DNA from: UBA5078 sp040384465
GTDB taxonomy: Bacteria > Pseudomonadota > Gammaproteobacteria > Pseudomonadales > Pseudohongiellaceae
Reading direction: 5' to 3'
NCBI GenBank assembly: GCA_040384465.1
Contig: JAZKJF010000008.1
Coordinates: forward strand, 1 to 64,000
DNA: 64,000 nucleotides
This document shows, one piece after another, positions 25,080 to 34,333 of the stretch. Made by a program: the position numbers and the translations under genes. Below the pieces are notes generated by a model, which worked only from the letters and a program-made list of their open reading frames with translations, had not been told where the DNA came from and searched no databases. Within the stretch, counting starts at the first letter, position 1; each line of letters opens with the position of its first letter.

Positions 25080-26707
25080 GCAAAAACCCTTGCGCCAACT
25101 GCAGACGCTTCCTGCCCCAAACCGCTCCCGGCAGACTCGCTGCCAAGCTTGATCCGATTGAGCACCACCCCACTGACCCTCACACCGTTATCCTCCAATT
25201 GCTGTAAATGTTCTTTCGCACTTAACACGTGAGTCGCCCCTGCTGCTATGACGAACAGCAGGTCGCTGCAGTAACGGGCGAGCTGCAGAGTGTCTTTGGC
25301 ATCATTCAGAGCGGGGGTATCCACCACAATCGTGTCATAGCGACGTTCGAGTACATCCAATACCCTGCGAAACCGTTTGCTGGCCAGTAGCTCCTGCGGA
25401 TTGGGCGGCATTACTCCTGCAGGAATGACATCGACTCGCAAGTCAGCCCGGCTGTGGACGCAATCTCTGAGCTGCGCCGCTCCCGCGATCAGATGTGATA
25501 GACCCGGTGCGCCAGCAGGCACACCCAGACAACGACGACCACTGCGCATATCGGCATCGATCAGCAACACCTTCTCCATACGCCCAAGAGCCAGGGCAAG
25601 AGACGTTGCAACCGTCGTCTTGCCTTCGCCCCGACATCCGGAAGTCACCAGAACAATTCTGCCACGCGGGAATTGTTCGAGCGCTTCGCGGGGCGGGCGC
25701 AGCAATTGCAGCGCGGTACGCAGACTGCGGACAGACGTGGAGAACAGCGTCTCAGGGCCGAGCGGAACAGTCAGGCCACCCGCGACAGCGGGCAAGCCGC
25801 CAAGACACGGCACCTGCAGTTGACGCTGGATGTCATGGGGAAAGTCCAGTGTGTCACGCCAACGGAATCTGGCGACCAGTACCGCTGCCGGTATGGCCAC
25901 CGCACTGAAATAGCCAAGTAGAATCCACAAGGGATGCGGGCCTTCCAGAGGCTGTTGCGGCAAGCTGGCAGGATCGATGACACGCACATTGGTCAGATTG
26001 GCCAGCGATTCGTCATAGCTCGCAACGACCTGCTGCACGAGTGTGGTACCCAACAAGTCACCCAGCGCCGCAGAATCTTCGAGTGCCTGCAGCTGGGCGC
26101 TGAGTGGCAAATCCGCTGGCAACAACTCCGCACTTGTCGGCAGCCCTGCAAAGGGTTCCTCAACCATGCCGACATCTTGGAGTTCCAATCCCGGAGCGCC
26201 GATCACACCTTCGAGCTTTCTGATCAACAACGCAGCAGCGTCGGAGATCTGAGCAACTTGCGTTCTCGCCGTGTAATCGACATAGGCTCTGACCACAGAG
26301 TCTGCCCCCTCCCGGGCCAACTGCGGGTCATGGGCCTGATAATGCACAGCAAGAATCCGGGTTTGCGGCAACACCTCGACTCGCAGAGACTGACGCCAGG
26401 CACCTGCCACGGTTGCCGACGCCATAACCTCGCGCTGCGTGTTCATGAATTCAGCATGCAGGAGTCTGGCGCTTGCCACCATCCCTTCGGCATTGGAGAC
26501 ACCCATCCTGGAAGCGTCGGCCTCCTGAACAGAGCCTGCCAATTGCACCTCCACCAAAGCCCGGGATTCGAAAACCGGCTCCAACATGAATAGCAGGACA
26601 GCGACTGCCCCGGCGACAGGCAATCCTCCACACAGCAGCCATCCTCTGTAATCGCGCAATGGCCACCACCAGCCCGGTGCGCGCGCGACGTTGGCAACTT
26701 CCCTCAT
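25076..26707 (-). CDS. Wzz/BY-kinase-like membrane ATPase without a tyrosine tail
   Basis: 543 residues with the layout of a bacterial tyrosine kinase/chain-length regulator. A first transmembrane helix (about 22-42), a periplasmic Wzz-like part, a second helix (about 259-280) and a cytoplasmic P-loop domain follow in order. The P-loop has Walker A SGCRGEGKTT (356-365), Walker A' LLIDADMR (381-388) and Walker B IVVDTPA (460-466). Known family members export polysaccharide and autophosphorylate on C-terminal tyrosines. Here the C terminus (LGQEASAVGARVFA) has no tyrosine. No glycosyltransferase, Wza or Wzx/Wzy gene is nearby. It diverges from mnmH and overlaps the small CxC-CxxC gene. Confidence 0.8.
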   Translation of the reverse strand: MREVANVARAPGWWWPLRDYRGWLLCGGLPVAGAVAVLLFMLEPVFESRALVEVQLAGSVQEADASRMGVSNAEGMVASARLLHAEFMNTQREVMASATVAGAWRQSLRVEVLPQTRILAVHYQAHDPQLAREGADSVVRAYVDYTARTQVAQISDAAALLIRKLEGVIGAPGLELQDVGMVEEPFAGLPTSAELLPADLPLSAQLQALEDSAALGDLLGTTLVQQVVASYDESLANLTNVRVIDPASLPQQPLEGPHPLWILLGYFSAVAIPAAVLVARFRWRDTLDFPHDIQRQLQVPCLGGLPAVAGGLTVPLGPETLFSTSVRSLRTALQLLRPPREALEQFPRGRIVLVTSGCRGEGKTTVATSLALALGRMEKVLLIDADMRSGRRCLGVPAGAPGLSHLIAGAAQLRDCVHSRADLRVDVIPAGVMPPNPQELLASKRFRRVLDVLERRYDTIVVDTPALNDAKDTLQLARYCSDLLFVIAAGATHVLSAKEHLQQLEDNGVRVSGVVLNRIKLGSESAGSGLGQEASAVGARVFA

Positions 26708-26841
26708 ATCCGGTTCTCTGCGCGTATGCTTGCTATCCTGACATTCGTCATGTCGCGGATTCCCCTTGTCGCTGTGCTTCTATCCGTGATATATCGACCG
26801 CCTCCCTGATAGCTTGAACCACAGACTTAAAACGGCAGACC
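26708..26841. promoter_or_regulatory. Divergent promoter region
   Basis: 134 bases between the starts of the Wzz/BY-kinase-like gene (minus) and mnmH (plus). Promoters for both must lie here. No unambiguous -35/-10 pair was picked out. Confidence 0.3.
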
Positions 26842-27975
26842 TTGAACGACAACATCACCCGAACAGGCAATCTCTCCTCCGAGGAGGCGACACACGATCT
26901 GTATCGCTCGCTCTTTCTCGACAACATTCCGCTGTTGGATGTCCGCGCTCCTATCGAGTTCATCAAGGGCGCATTTCCGCTGGCCAACAATCTGCCGCTC
27001 CTTGAGGACGATGAGCGCCGCCGTGTCGGCACCGCTTACAAAGAGTTCGGGCAACAGGCAGCGATTGAATTGGGGCATCGTCTGGTGGGTGGTGAGACGA
27101 AAGAACAGCGGCTGGCTGCCTGGCAGGCATGGCGACAGGAACACCCGCAAGGCTGGCTCTATTGCTTCCGAGGAGGGTTGCGCTCGCAGATCGTGCAACA
27201 ATGGCTCGCGGATGTCGGTGTGCAGATTCCACGCGTACCAGGAGGCTACAAAGCCTTGCGGCAATTTCTGACAGAGACGCTGGAAGAAACTTGCAGTACA
27301 CAGCGCTTTGTCGTCGTGGCCGGGCCCACCGGCTCCGGCAAGACAGCACTGTTGCGGCAGCTTGCTGCTTCGGCAGATCTGGAAGGCTATGCCGGACATA
27401 GAGGCTCGGCTTTCGGCAGCCAGCTCGGCGGACAGCCCGCGCAGATCGACTTCGAGAACAGGCTGGCCATTCGCTTCCTGAAACTGGCAGCGCTGGGTGC
27501 CAAGGAGTGGTACCTGGAGGATGAGAGCAAGGCGATCGGCTCACTGTCCGTTCCACACCGGCTCTACGAAGCCATGCGGCAATCCCCGCTTGCCCTGATT
27601 CGAGCCTCTCTGGAGGCTCGTGCGAACACCATTTTGAATGACTACATTCGGGAGAACCTGCGGGAATTCCAACAGCTCGACCCGGCGCTCGGTTTCAAGC
27701 AGTTTTCACAGTATCTGCTGGGCAGCCTGGCGCGCATTCAACGGCGTCTGGGCGGAGATCGGTATCAAGAGGTGGCCAATGACATGCAGGAAGCTCTGCG
27801 GATACAGGCTGAAACCGGCAGTACCGACGCACACGTCGTCTGGATCACCACACTGCTAAAGCATTACTACGATCCGATGTATGCGTATCAATTGACGAAA
27901 CGTCAGCCGGTCATTCGCTTCGAAGGCAGTGGTGAGGAATTCCTCGACTGGGCTCAGGTTCCTGCCACTGCGTAG
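26842..27975 (+). CDS. mnmH: tRNA 2-selenouridine synthase (geranylation/selenation)
   Basis: MnmH/SelU/YbbB replaces sulfur by selenium in the wobble 2-thiouridine of some tRNAs and also makes the geranylated intermediate. The N-terminal rhodanese domain begins at about residue 30 (LLDVRAPIEF) with the active Cys108 in LYCFRGG. The P-loop is GPTGSGKT (161-168), followed by EGYAGHRGSAFG and WYLEDESKAIGS. Only a TTG start at 26842 is available, because an in-frame stop lies at 26815-26817 and there is no ATG or GTG between. No selD or selenocysteine gene is in the window. It overlaps the convergent hpt gene by 22 bases. Confidence 0.93.
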   Translation: MNDNITRTGNLSSEEATHDLYRSLFLDNIPLLDVRAPIEFIKGAFPLANNLPLLEDDERRRVGTAYKEFGQQAAIELGHRLVGGETKEQRLAAWQAWRQEHPQGWLYCFRGGLRSQIVQQWLADVGVQIPRVPGGYKALRQFLTETLEETCSTQRFVVVAGPTGSGKTALLRQLAASADLEGYAGHRGSAFGSQLGGQPAQIDFENRLAIRFLKLAALGAKEWYLEDESKAIGSLSVPHRLYEAMRQSPLALIRASLEARANTILNDYIRENLREFQQLDPALGFKQFSQYLLGSLARIQRRLGGDRYQEVANDMQEALRIQAETGSTDAHVVWITTLLKHYYDPMYAYQLTKRQPVIRFEGSGEEFLDWAQVPATA

Positions 27976-28502
27976 ATGCCGGGGGCATTGCGCAAGTAGC
28001 CTTTGTAGTCCATCCCATAGCCAAACAGGTAACTGTCTGGCGCCACCAGCCCGGTGAAGTCGGCCTGCGGCAACAGTGGCGTCCGGCGCTCATGCTGCTT
28101 GTCGACCAGCACCGCACACCTGACGCTCGCCGCCTGCTCCTGCAGACAGTAATTGATGATGCCCGCCAGCGTGTCACCTTCATCGAGAATGTCATCCACG
28201 ATCAAGACGGTGCGTCCGCGCAATGGAAGCGTCGGATACGCCTTCCACTGCAGATCGGTACCCGTGAGTCTCTCGCGATAGCGGCTGGCATGCAGATAAT
28301 CGACCTGCAAGGGAAAAGAGAGCCTCGGTAACAGCTTGCCGGTCACCACCACAGCGCCCGTCATGACACTCAATATCAGGGGATTCGAGTCAGCCAGCTC
28401 ACTGCTGATCGCGGCGGCCATGCGGTCCAGCGCCGCCTCAACCTCCTGTGCAGTGAACAGACAGCGAGCCTCCTGCAGAACGCGTTGTATTTCCTCGATC
28501 AC
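27954..28502 (-). CDS. hpt: Hypoxanthine-guanine phosphoribosyltransferase
   Basis: Purine salvage enzyme that joins hypoxanthine or guanine to PRPP. The PRPP-binding motif is VLIVDDILDEGDTL with Asp103 and Asp104, preceded by LHASRYRERL, the flexible catalytic loop. The purine-binding end has DSYLFGYGMDYKGYLRN. Length 182 is typical. It overlaps nagZ by four bases on the same strand, an order (nagZ-hpt) also seen in pseudomonads. Confidence 0.93.
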   Translation of the reverse strand: MIEEIQRVLQEARCLFTAQEVEAALDRMAAAISSELADSNPLILSVMTGAVVVTGKLLPRLSFPLQVDYLHASRYRERLTGTDLQWKAYPTLPLRGRTVLIVDDILDEGDTLAGIINYCLQEQAASVRCAVLVDKQHERRTPLLPQADFTGLVAPDSYLFGYGMDYKGYLRNAPGIYAVAGT

Positions 28503-29563
28503 GATGCCTCCTGGGTCAACGCTGCCACCAGCGTCTTTGCTCTGCTCCAGTGTTCTGTCTGAGTCAACAGCGCCGGTGTCCAGATTTGCCGCCTGCGCAT
28601 GCGTATCAGACGCGGATTACCAGGCACATCGAGACGCTCCAGATGGGCCAGCGCCCGCAGCGCCTGCTCCCGATCATTGCACACCAGAATCATGTCACAA
28701 CCTGCCCCAAGCGCGGCATCGATGCGTTGCTCCATGCCCCCTGCTGCTGCCGCGCCCGCCATCACCAGATCGTCACTGAAAATGACGCCATCGAAGCCCA
28801 GTTCACCGCGCAACACTGTCTGCAGCCAGTATTGCGAAAACCCGGCACAGGCAGGATCCACCTTTTCATAAATCACATGGGCAGGCATCACGGCATCCAG
28901 CTGCGCGACGCAGCGTGCGAAAGGCTGCAGGTCCTGTTCGCGTATCTGGGCAATAGTGCGGGTATCGACGGGGATATCGGTGTGCGAATCTGCGGCGACA
29001 TTACCATGCCCGGGGAAGTGCTTGCCCGTAGTCGCCATGCCAGCGTCGTGCATACCGCTCATGAAGGCGCTGGCCAGTGTAGTAACGCGCTGCGGATCAC
29101 TGGCAAAAGCACGATTGCCAATCACCTGGCTCAAGCCCGTGTGCAGATCGAGGACGGGAGCAAAACTGAAATCGATACCACTGGCCAGCACCTCGGCCGC
29201 CATGAGCCAACCACACTGCATGGCCTGTTCAATCGCATAACCTGAATCTTCATCCCAGCAGCGCGAGAAACGCAGCATCGGCGGCAGACGCGTGAAACCC
29301 TTCTGCAGACGCTGAACCCTGCCCCCCTCCTGATCCACCGCGATCAGCAGATCAGGATTACAACCCCGAATCTTTTCCGTCAGCGCCCGCAGCTGCTCTG
29401 GGTCCGCGTAGTTGCGTGCAAACAGGATGACCCCGCCCACCTGTGGCGAGCGCAGCAGATCACGCTCCTCCGCCTGCAGCTGCAAACCCTGCAGATCAAG
29501 CATGAGAACCCCCGGTGCGCGGGTCGAAACGGCAGGGCTGTTGTGTGTGCTTGGCTGAGTCAT
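28499..29563 (-). CDS. nagZ: Beta-N-acetylhexosaminidase
   Basis: Cytoplasmic glycoside hydrolase family 3 enzyme that removes GlcNAc from anhydro-muropeptides in peptidoglycan recycling. Visible features are AVDQEGGRVQRL (75-86), the KHFPGHGNVAADSHTD motif with Lys181 and the catalytic His194, and the nucleophile region IFSDDLVMAG with Asp264/265. The length is 354. It has no signal peptide, in line with a cytoplasmic enzyme. In beta-lactamase-inducible species NagZ also shapes the AmpR signal; ampC/ampR are not in this window. Confidence 0.94.
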   Translation of the reverse strand: MTQPSTHNSPAVSTRAPGVLMLDLQGLQLQAEERDLLRSPQVGGVILFARNYADPEQLRALTEKIRGCNPDLLIAVDQEGGRVQRLQKGFTRLPPMLRFSRCWDEDSGYAIEQAMQCGWLMAAEVLASGIDFSFAPVLDLHTGLSQVIGNRAFASDPQRVTTLASAFMSGMHDAGMATTGKHFPGHGNVAADSHTDIPVDTRTIAQIREQDLQPFARCVAQLDAVMPAHVIYEKVDPACAGFSQYWLQTVLRGELGFDGVIFSDDLVMAGAAAAGGMEQRIDAALGAGCDMILVCNDREQALRALAHLERLDVPGNPRLIRMRRRQIWTPALLTQTEHWSRAKTLVAALTQEAS

Positions 29564-29659
29564 GGTGGTTAGCGTGGCCTCCGGGGCCAGGGTGGATCGG
29601 GACGCGGGATTATCACAAATTCAGGCAGGCCGAGCAAAGCACTTGTCATCCGGATCAAG

Positions 29660-29675
29660 CTGTATATACTTACAG
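29660..29675 (+). promoter_or_regulatory. LexA (SOS) box upstream of lexA
   Basis: The 16 bases ctgtatatacttacag match the gammaproteobacterial SOS box CTGT-N8-ACAG exactly and lie 31 bases before the lexA start. This indicates autoregulation of lexA. It is the only such perfect site noticed in the window. Confidence 0.93.
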
Positions 29676-29706
29676 CACTTCCATCCACTCTGCAGGCGAT
29701 GACACC

Positions 29707-30315
29707 ATGATCAATCTCACCCCGCGTCAAGCCGAAATACTCGCCTACATCAAGGATTATCAGCAGGAAACCGGCTTTCCCCCGACGCGCTCGGAGATTG
29801 CCAAGAAGATGGGCTTTAAGTCGCCCAACGCGGCAGAGGAGCATCTGCGTGCACTGGAGAAGAAACAAGCTATCCAGATGATTCCCGGCACGTCGCGCGG
29901 CATTCGCCTTCCCGCCGTGGAACATACTGGACTGCCGATCATTGGGCAGGTCGCCGCTGGCAGTCCGATCCTGGCGATCGAGTCGATTGACGATTACTGC
30001 GACATTCCCCCGGATTTCTTTCGCCCTCGTGCCGATTTCCTGCTGACCGTCAAAGGCAGCAGCATGATCAAGATCGGTATCAACGATGGCGACCTGCTGG
30101 CGGTGCACAAGACCACCGATGCCGACTCGGGAGACATCGTAGTAGCGCGCATTGACGAGGATGTGACGGTCAAACGGCTCTTGAAGGGACGCAACAAGTT
30201 CAAGCTGCAACTCATTGCTGAGAATGATGATTTCGCACCAATAGACGTGGATTTACGCTATCAGCAATTCACGATTGAGGGGATCAGCGTCGGGGTCATC
30301 CGGCGAGGATTGTAA
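29707..30315 (+). CDS. lexA: LexA repressor
   Basis: SOS repressor and self-cleaving protease. The start at 29707 gives 202 residues, the same as E. coli. The winged helix DNA-binding domain covers 1-70, the cleavage site is Ala84-Gly85 in VAAGSP, and the catalytic dyad is Ser119 and Lys156, all at the E. coli positions. The serine motif reads VKGSSM rather than the more usual GMSM. It is preceded by a perfect LexA box and followed by a hairpin at 30347-30380. No sulA or recA lies nearby; the next gene, topA, is convergent. Confidence 0.97.
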   Translation: MINLTPRQAEILAYIKDYQQETGFPPTRSEIAKKMGFKSPNAAEEHLRALEKKQAIQMIPGTSRGIRLPAVEHTGLPIIGQVAAGSPILAIESIDDYCDIPPDFFRPRADFLLTVKGSSMIKIGINDGDLLAVHKTTDADSGDIVVARIDEDVTVKRLLKGRNKFKLQLIAENDDFAPIDVDLRYQQFTIEGISVGVIRRGL

Positions 30316-30346
30316 CAAGAGTTTTAGCAAAGGATTGCGGTGGTCC

Positions 30347-30380
30347 GGGCAGCGATGAAGATGCACTTTCATCGCTGCCC
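30347..30380. terminator. Hairpin between lexA and topA
   Basis: A perfect 13-bp stem, GGGCAGCGATGAA (30347-30359) with its complement (30368-30380), around an eight-base loop. It lies between the convergent stops of lexA (30315) and topA (30425). No clear U tract follows on either strand, so a terminator role is likely only from position. Confidence 0.6.
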
Positions 30381-30424
30381 GCCAGCTATCTTCCAGCGCA
30401 AAGCGCCATCTTTTACTGACAGGT

Positions 30425-33046
30425 CTACTGATCAACAACCCAACGACCGTTCCTGTAGAACGCCTTCCAGCCAGTAGGCTTACCATCGACTTCCGTCTGC
30501 ACATACTGCTCGGCCGACTTGCGGCTGTAGCGGATGACTGACTTGTTGCCAGCGGCATCGGTCTGCGGTGCACTCACCAGGAACTGATACTTCGGATCCA
30601 GCTCGTCCTTGTGGGCGACCAACTCCGCTACCAACGGCGCGCGAGTCTCGCGATTCTTGGGGAATTTGCTCGCGGCCAGGAACAGACCGCCCGCGCCATC
30701 ACGCAGCACGTAATGGTCATCGACTTTCTCGCAGCGCAGCTCCGCCATGACGACTGGCGGCACCTTGGGCGGCGCTGCCTGACCACTGCGCAGCAATTTG
30801 CGGGTGTTCTTGCAGGCCTCGTTGGTGCATCCGAAATACTTGCCGAAACGGCCGGTTTTCAACTGCATATCGGAGCTGCATTTGTCGCACTCGATCAGTG
30901 GACCTTCATAACCGCGAATCTTAAAACCACCCTCTTCTACTTCATAACCCGCGCAATCGGGGTTATTGCCGCAGATGTGCAGCTTGCGCTTGTCATCGAT
31001 CAGGTAACTGTCCATCGTGGCATTACAGAGCTTGCAGCGCTTGCGCACGCGCAGACGTTGGTTTTCCACTTCTTCGGCTTCGTCAGCGTCATCAGTGCTG
31101 ATGGCCTCTTCACCCGGCGTCAGATTGATGGTGGATTTGCAACGCTCTTTGGGCGGCAACGAATAACCGGAACATCCCAGAAACACGCCTGTGGAGGCGG
31201 TACGGATCTGCATGTGACGTCCGCACTTGGGGCATGGAATATCAGTATCAGTCGGCTTGTTTTCCCGCATGCCTGTGTCGTCTGCCGACGCTACTTCGAG
31301 CTGACTGGAGAATCCGGCATAGAAGTTGTTGAGTACCTGTTTCCAGTCCAGGCTGCCAGCGGCGACCTGATCCAGCTCATCTTCCATCTTGGCGGTGAAG
31401 TCGTAATCCATCAGGTCCGAGAAACTCTCGATGAGACGCTCAGCGACGATATCGCCCATCTTCTGTGCGTAGAAACGGCGGTTTTCGACATTGACGTAAC
31501 CGCGCTCCTGAATCGTCGAGATAATCGCCGCATAGGTCGAAGGTCGGCCGATACCGCGCTTCTCCAACTCCTTGACCAGGCTCGCTTCGGTGTAACGCGG
31601 TGATGGTTTGGTAAAGTGCTGGATCGGATCGAGCTTTTGGAGTGCGAGTGTCTCTCCGACCTCAACAGCTGGGAGAACGACATCCTCTTCCTTGGTCGGC
31701 AGCACGCGCATGTAACCATCGAACTGCATGATGCGGCCTTTTGTGCGCAACTCGCAGTCACCTGCTGTCACGGAAATGAGGCTGCTGAGATACTGTGCCG
31801 GGGGCATCTGACAGGCCACAAAGTGCTGCCAGATCAGGGCATACAAACGCTCAGCGTCACGCTCCATATTCTGCAGATCAGTGGCTGACGTGTTGACCTC
31901 GGTCGGACGAATCGCTTCGTGCGCTTCCTGGGCCCCCTCGCGGGCGCTGTAGCGCAATGGCTCTTCGGGCAGATAACGTTTGCCGAACTTCTTGCCGATG
32001 TAGTCTCGGCACATGGTCAACGCGTCTTCACTCAGATGCGTCGAGTCTGTTCGCATGTAGGTGATATAGCCCGCTTCATACAAGCGCTGCGCCAGCGTCA
32101 TCGTCTTCTTCACCCCGAAACCGAGGCGTGTACTGGCCGCCTGCTGCAGAGTGGAAGTGATCAGAGGCGCCTTGGGCTTGGAAGATGTCGGTTTGTCTTC
32201 GCGTTTGCTGACTACATAGGTCGCGCTCTGCAGCGCAGCCAGCGTCTTGTCAGTTTCAGCCTTGTTTACAGGGCGGAAATTCTCGCCGGCCTGCCTGGCC
32301 ACTTGAAAGCGTAGTTCGTCGCGCTTCGCAGTTTTCAGATCGGCAAAGACTTCCCAATACTCTTCAGGGATGAACGCGCGAATCTCACGCTCGCGCTCCA
32401 CCACCAAGCGGACCGCGACCGACTGCACACGCCCCGCTGACAGACCGCGAGCGACTTTCGCCCACAGCAAAGGCGACACCATGAAGCCCACGACACGATC
32501 CAGAAAGCGACGCGCCTGTTGAGCCTGCACATACTTCATGTCCAGCTCGCCGGGATGGGAAAACGCTTCGTTGATCGCTTTCTTGGTGATCTCGTTGAAA
32601 ACCACACGCTTATAGCGGCTCTCGTCCCCACCAATGGCTTCCTTGAGGTGCCAGGCGATGGCCTCCCCTTCGCGGTCAAGGTCGGTTGCGAGATAGATGA
32701 TGTCAGCGGTCTTGGCCAGACGCTTCAATTCGGCGACGACCTTTTCCTTGCCAGGCAGAATTTCGTACTGAGCACGCCAATCGTTGTCGGGATCGACGCC
32801 CATGCGAGCAAGCAATTGGCCTTTCGCTTTGGATTTCTTGTGTTCGAGTTTTTCATCGGCGCTGAGCTTGCGGGTGACCGCCGCCGCCTTCGCACGTTCT
32901 TTGGTATCGACTGCAGCCCCATTGCCGCTGACCGGCAGATCACGGATGTGACCAACGCTCGATTTGACGACAAACTCCTTGCCAAGGTACTTGTTAATGG
33001 TCTTCGCCTTGGCGGGCGACTCCACTATCACCAACGATTTACTCAT
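30425..33046 (-). CDS. topA: DNA topoisomerase I
   Basis: Type IA topoisomerase that relaxes negative supercoils. The start at 33046 gives MSKSLVIVESPAKAKTINKY and 873 residues; the open frame runs 17 codons further up. The TOPRIM acidic triad region is seen in ATDLDREGEAIAWH (120-133) and the active Tyr330 in YITYMRTDST. The C terminus has zinc-finger units with Cys pairs (CPKCGRH, CKLCNATM, CDKCSSDM) and ends with a non-zinc segment, as in E. coli (865 residues). Confidence 0.96.
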   Translation of the reverse strand: MSKSLVIVESPAKAKTINKYLGKEFVVKSSVGHIRDLPVSGNGAAVDTKERAKAAAVTRKLSADEKLEHKKSKAKGQLLARMGVDPDNDWRAQYEILPGKEKVVAELKRLAKTADIIYLATDLDREGEAIAWHLKEAIGGDESRYKRVVFNEITKKAINEAFSHPGELDMKYVQAQQARRFLDRVVGFMVSPLLWAKVARGLSAGRVQSVAVRLVVEREREIRAFIPEEYWEVFADLKTAKRDELRFQVARQAGENFRPVNKAETDKTLAALQSATYVVSKREDKPTSSKPKAPLITSTLQQAASTRLGFGVKKTMTLAQRLYEAGYITYMRTDSTHLSEDALTMCRDYIGKKFGKRYLPEEPLRYSAREGAQEAHEAIRPTEVNTSATDLQNMERDAERLYALIWQHFVACQMPPAQYLSSLISVTAGDCELRTKGRIMQFDGYMRVLPTKEEDVVLPAVEVGETLALQKLDPIQHFTKPSPRYTEASLVKELEKRGIGRPSTYAAIISTIQERGYVNVENRRFYAQKMGDIVAERLIESFSDLMDYDFTAKMEDELDQVAAGSLDWKQVLNNFYAGFSSQLEVASADDTGMRENKPTDTDIPCPKCGRHMQIRTASTGVFLGCSGYSLPPKERCKSTINLTPGEEAISTDDADEAEEVENQRLRVRKRCKLCNATMDSYLIDDKRKLHICGNNPDCAGYEVEEGGFKIRGYEGPLIECDKCSSDMQLKTGRFGKYFGCTNEACKNTRKLLRSGQAAPPKVPPVVMAELRCEKVDDHYVLRDGAGGLFLAASKFPKNRETRAPLVAELVAHKDELDPKYQFLVSAPQTDAAGNKSVIRYSRKSAEQYVQTEVDGKPTGWKAFYRNGRWVVDQ

Positions 33047-33283
33047 TGTTTTGAACGGTTCCTGAATACAGCTGCGAGTCGTGAGCAAGCCCGGCACACA
33101 AGCCTTGTGAGCCGCCGGGACAAAAAAGAGGCGACATATATAAGTGCTCGGCGCCCGAGGGTCAAGCGTTTGTTGCAGGGAGATTCATCAGATGGTAATA
33201 CGATCACAGGAAGAAACCTGGCTTGTGCTCGGCGCACAAGCCAGGCAAACATCATCTCTAAAATAGCACGGCGAGGTGTTTTA
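33047..33283. other. Intergenic region, topA promoter and ilvE terminator
   Basis: 237 bases between ilvE (ends 33284) and topA (starts 33046), both on the minus strand. It contains the ilvE terminator hairpin described separately and must hold the topA promoter. No ORF is supported. Confidence 0.5.
33217..33245 (-). terminator. Rho-independent terminator of ilvE
   Basis: A perfect 12-bp stem (33217-33228 with 33234-33245) with a five-base loop. On the minus strand it is followed by TTTCTTCC, a moderate U tract. It lies 39 bases beyond the ilvE stop. Confidence 0.8.
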
Positions 33284-34333
33284 TCAGTCTAATTTGACCT
33301 CGTGAGTCCAGCCGTTCGCGTCGGCCAGTTCGCCGCGTTGAATGCCGACCAACAGGTCATAAACTTTCTGCATAACGGGGCCGACCGCCTCGCCATTTCC
33401 ATAGAATCGTTGCCATTGCCCATCGACCCAGATCTTGCCGACCGGGGACAGAACAGCAGCGGTCCCACAGGCAGCAACCTCTTCAAACTCAGCGAGTTCT
33501 TCGCGCAGGTTGATGGGCCGGTTCTCTACCTGCATGTTCAACTGCTGCTCCGCGAGCGTCATGATCGAGCGGCGCGTCACGCTCGGCAAAATCGCATTGG
33601 ACTTTGGCGACACCAGGCGGTTGCCTGTCATGGCGACAATGATGTTGGCCGAACCGGCTTCGTCGATGAAGGTCTTGGTGGCAGAATCCAGATACAGCGC
33701 TTCATTCGCACCCAAGGCTTGCGCCTGACGTGTCGCCAACAGACCACCGGCATAATTGGCGCCAACCTTGAAGGCACCCGTGCCCGCAGGTGCTGCACGA
33801 TCAATATCCGACACCGCCAGAGAAATCACGGCCAGCCCCGCACTCTTGTAGTACGGGCCGACAGGGGAACAGAACACACGGAACTCAAAGGACTTGGCCG
33901 GACGCAGCCCAAGATTCTCCCCGACCCCGATGAGCATTGGGCGGATATATAAGGAGGCGCCGGAACCATGCGGAGGTATCCAGGCGTAGTTGGCTCGCAC
34001 TGTCTCTTCGACTCCGCGCAAGAACAATTCAAAGGGAACCTCCGGCATCAGCAGACGTCCGGCAGCCTGATTCATGCGCTCACTGTTCAGGTCCGGGCGA
34101 AACAGCAGAACCCGGCCATCCGGGGCTGTCTGTGCCTTCATACCCTCGAAGCATTGCTGAGCATAGTGAAGAGCCGGGGCACCTTCATGTACAGCAATCA
34201 TAGGCGAACTCACCAGCTCTCCTTGTGACCAGACGCCGTCGGTAAACGTCGCACTGAAGCGGAAATCGGTCTGCCGATACTGAAATCCCAGATCAGCCCA
34301 GTTGAGCTCTTTCTTTGCCGTTGTTATACCCAC
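33284..34333 (-). CDS. ilvE: Branched-chain amino acid aminotransferase
   Basis: PLP enzyme of fold class IV that makes leucine, isoleucine and valine from their 2-oxo acids and runs in reverse for catabolism. The PLP lysine is Lys189 in GAFKVGANYAGG; other family marks are HYAQQCFEGMKA (56-67) and FIDEAGSANI. At 349 residues it belongs to the longer type (BCAT group II) rather than the 309-residue E. coli type. It is a single gene with its own terminator and diverges from the EAL-HDOD gene. Confidence 0.95.
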   Translation of the reverse strand: MGITTAKKELNWADLGFQYRQTDFRFSATFTDGVWSQGELVSSPMIAVHEGAPALHYAQQCFEGMKAQTAPDGRVLLFRPDLNSERMNQAAGRLLMPEVPFELFLRGVEETVRANYAWIPPHGSGASLYIRPMLIGVGENLGLRPAKSFEFRVFCSPVGPYYKSAGLAVISLAVSDIDRAAPAGTGAFKVGANYAGGLLATRQAQALGANEALYLDSATKTFIDEAGSANIIVAMTGNRLVSPKSNAILPSVTRRSIMTLAEQQLNMQVENRPINLREELAEFEEVAACGTAAVLSPVGKIWVDGQWQRFYGNGEAVGPVMQKVYDLLVGIQRGELADANGWTHEVKLD

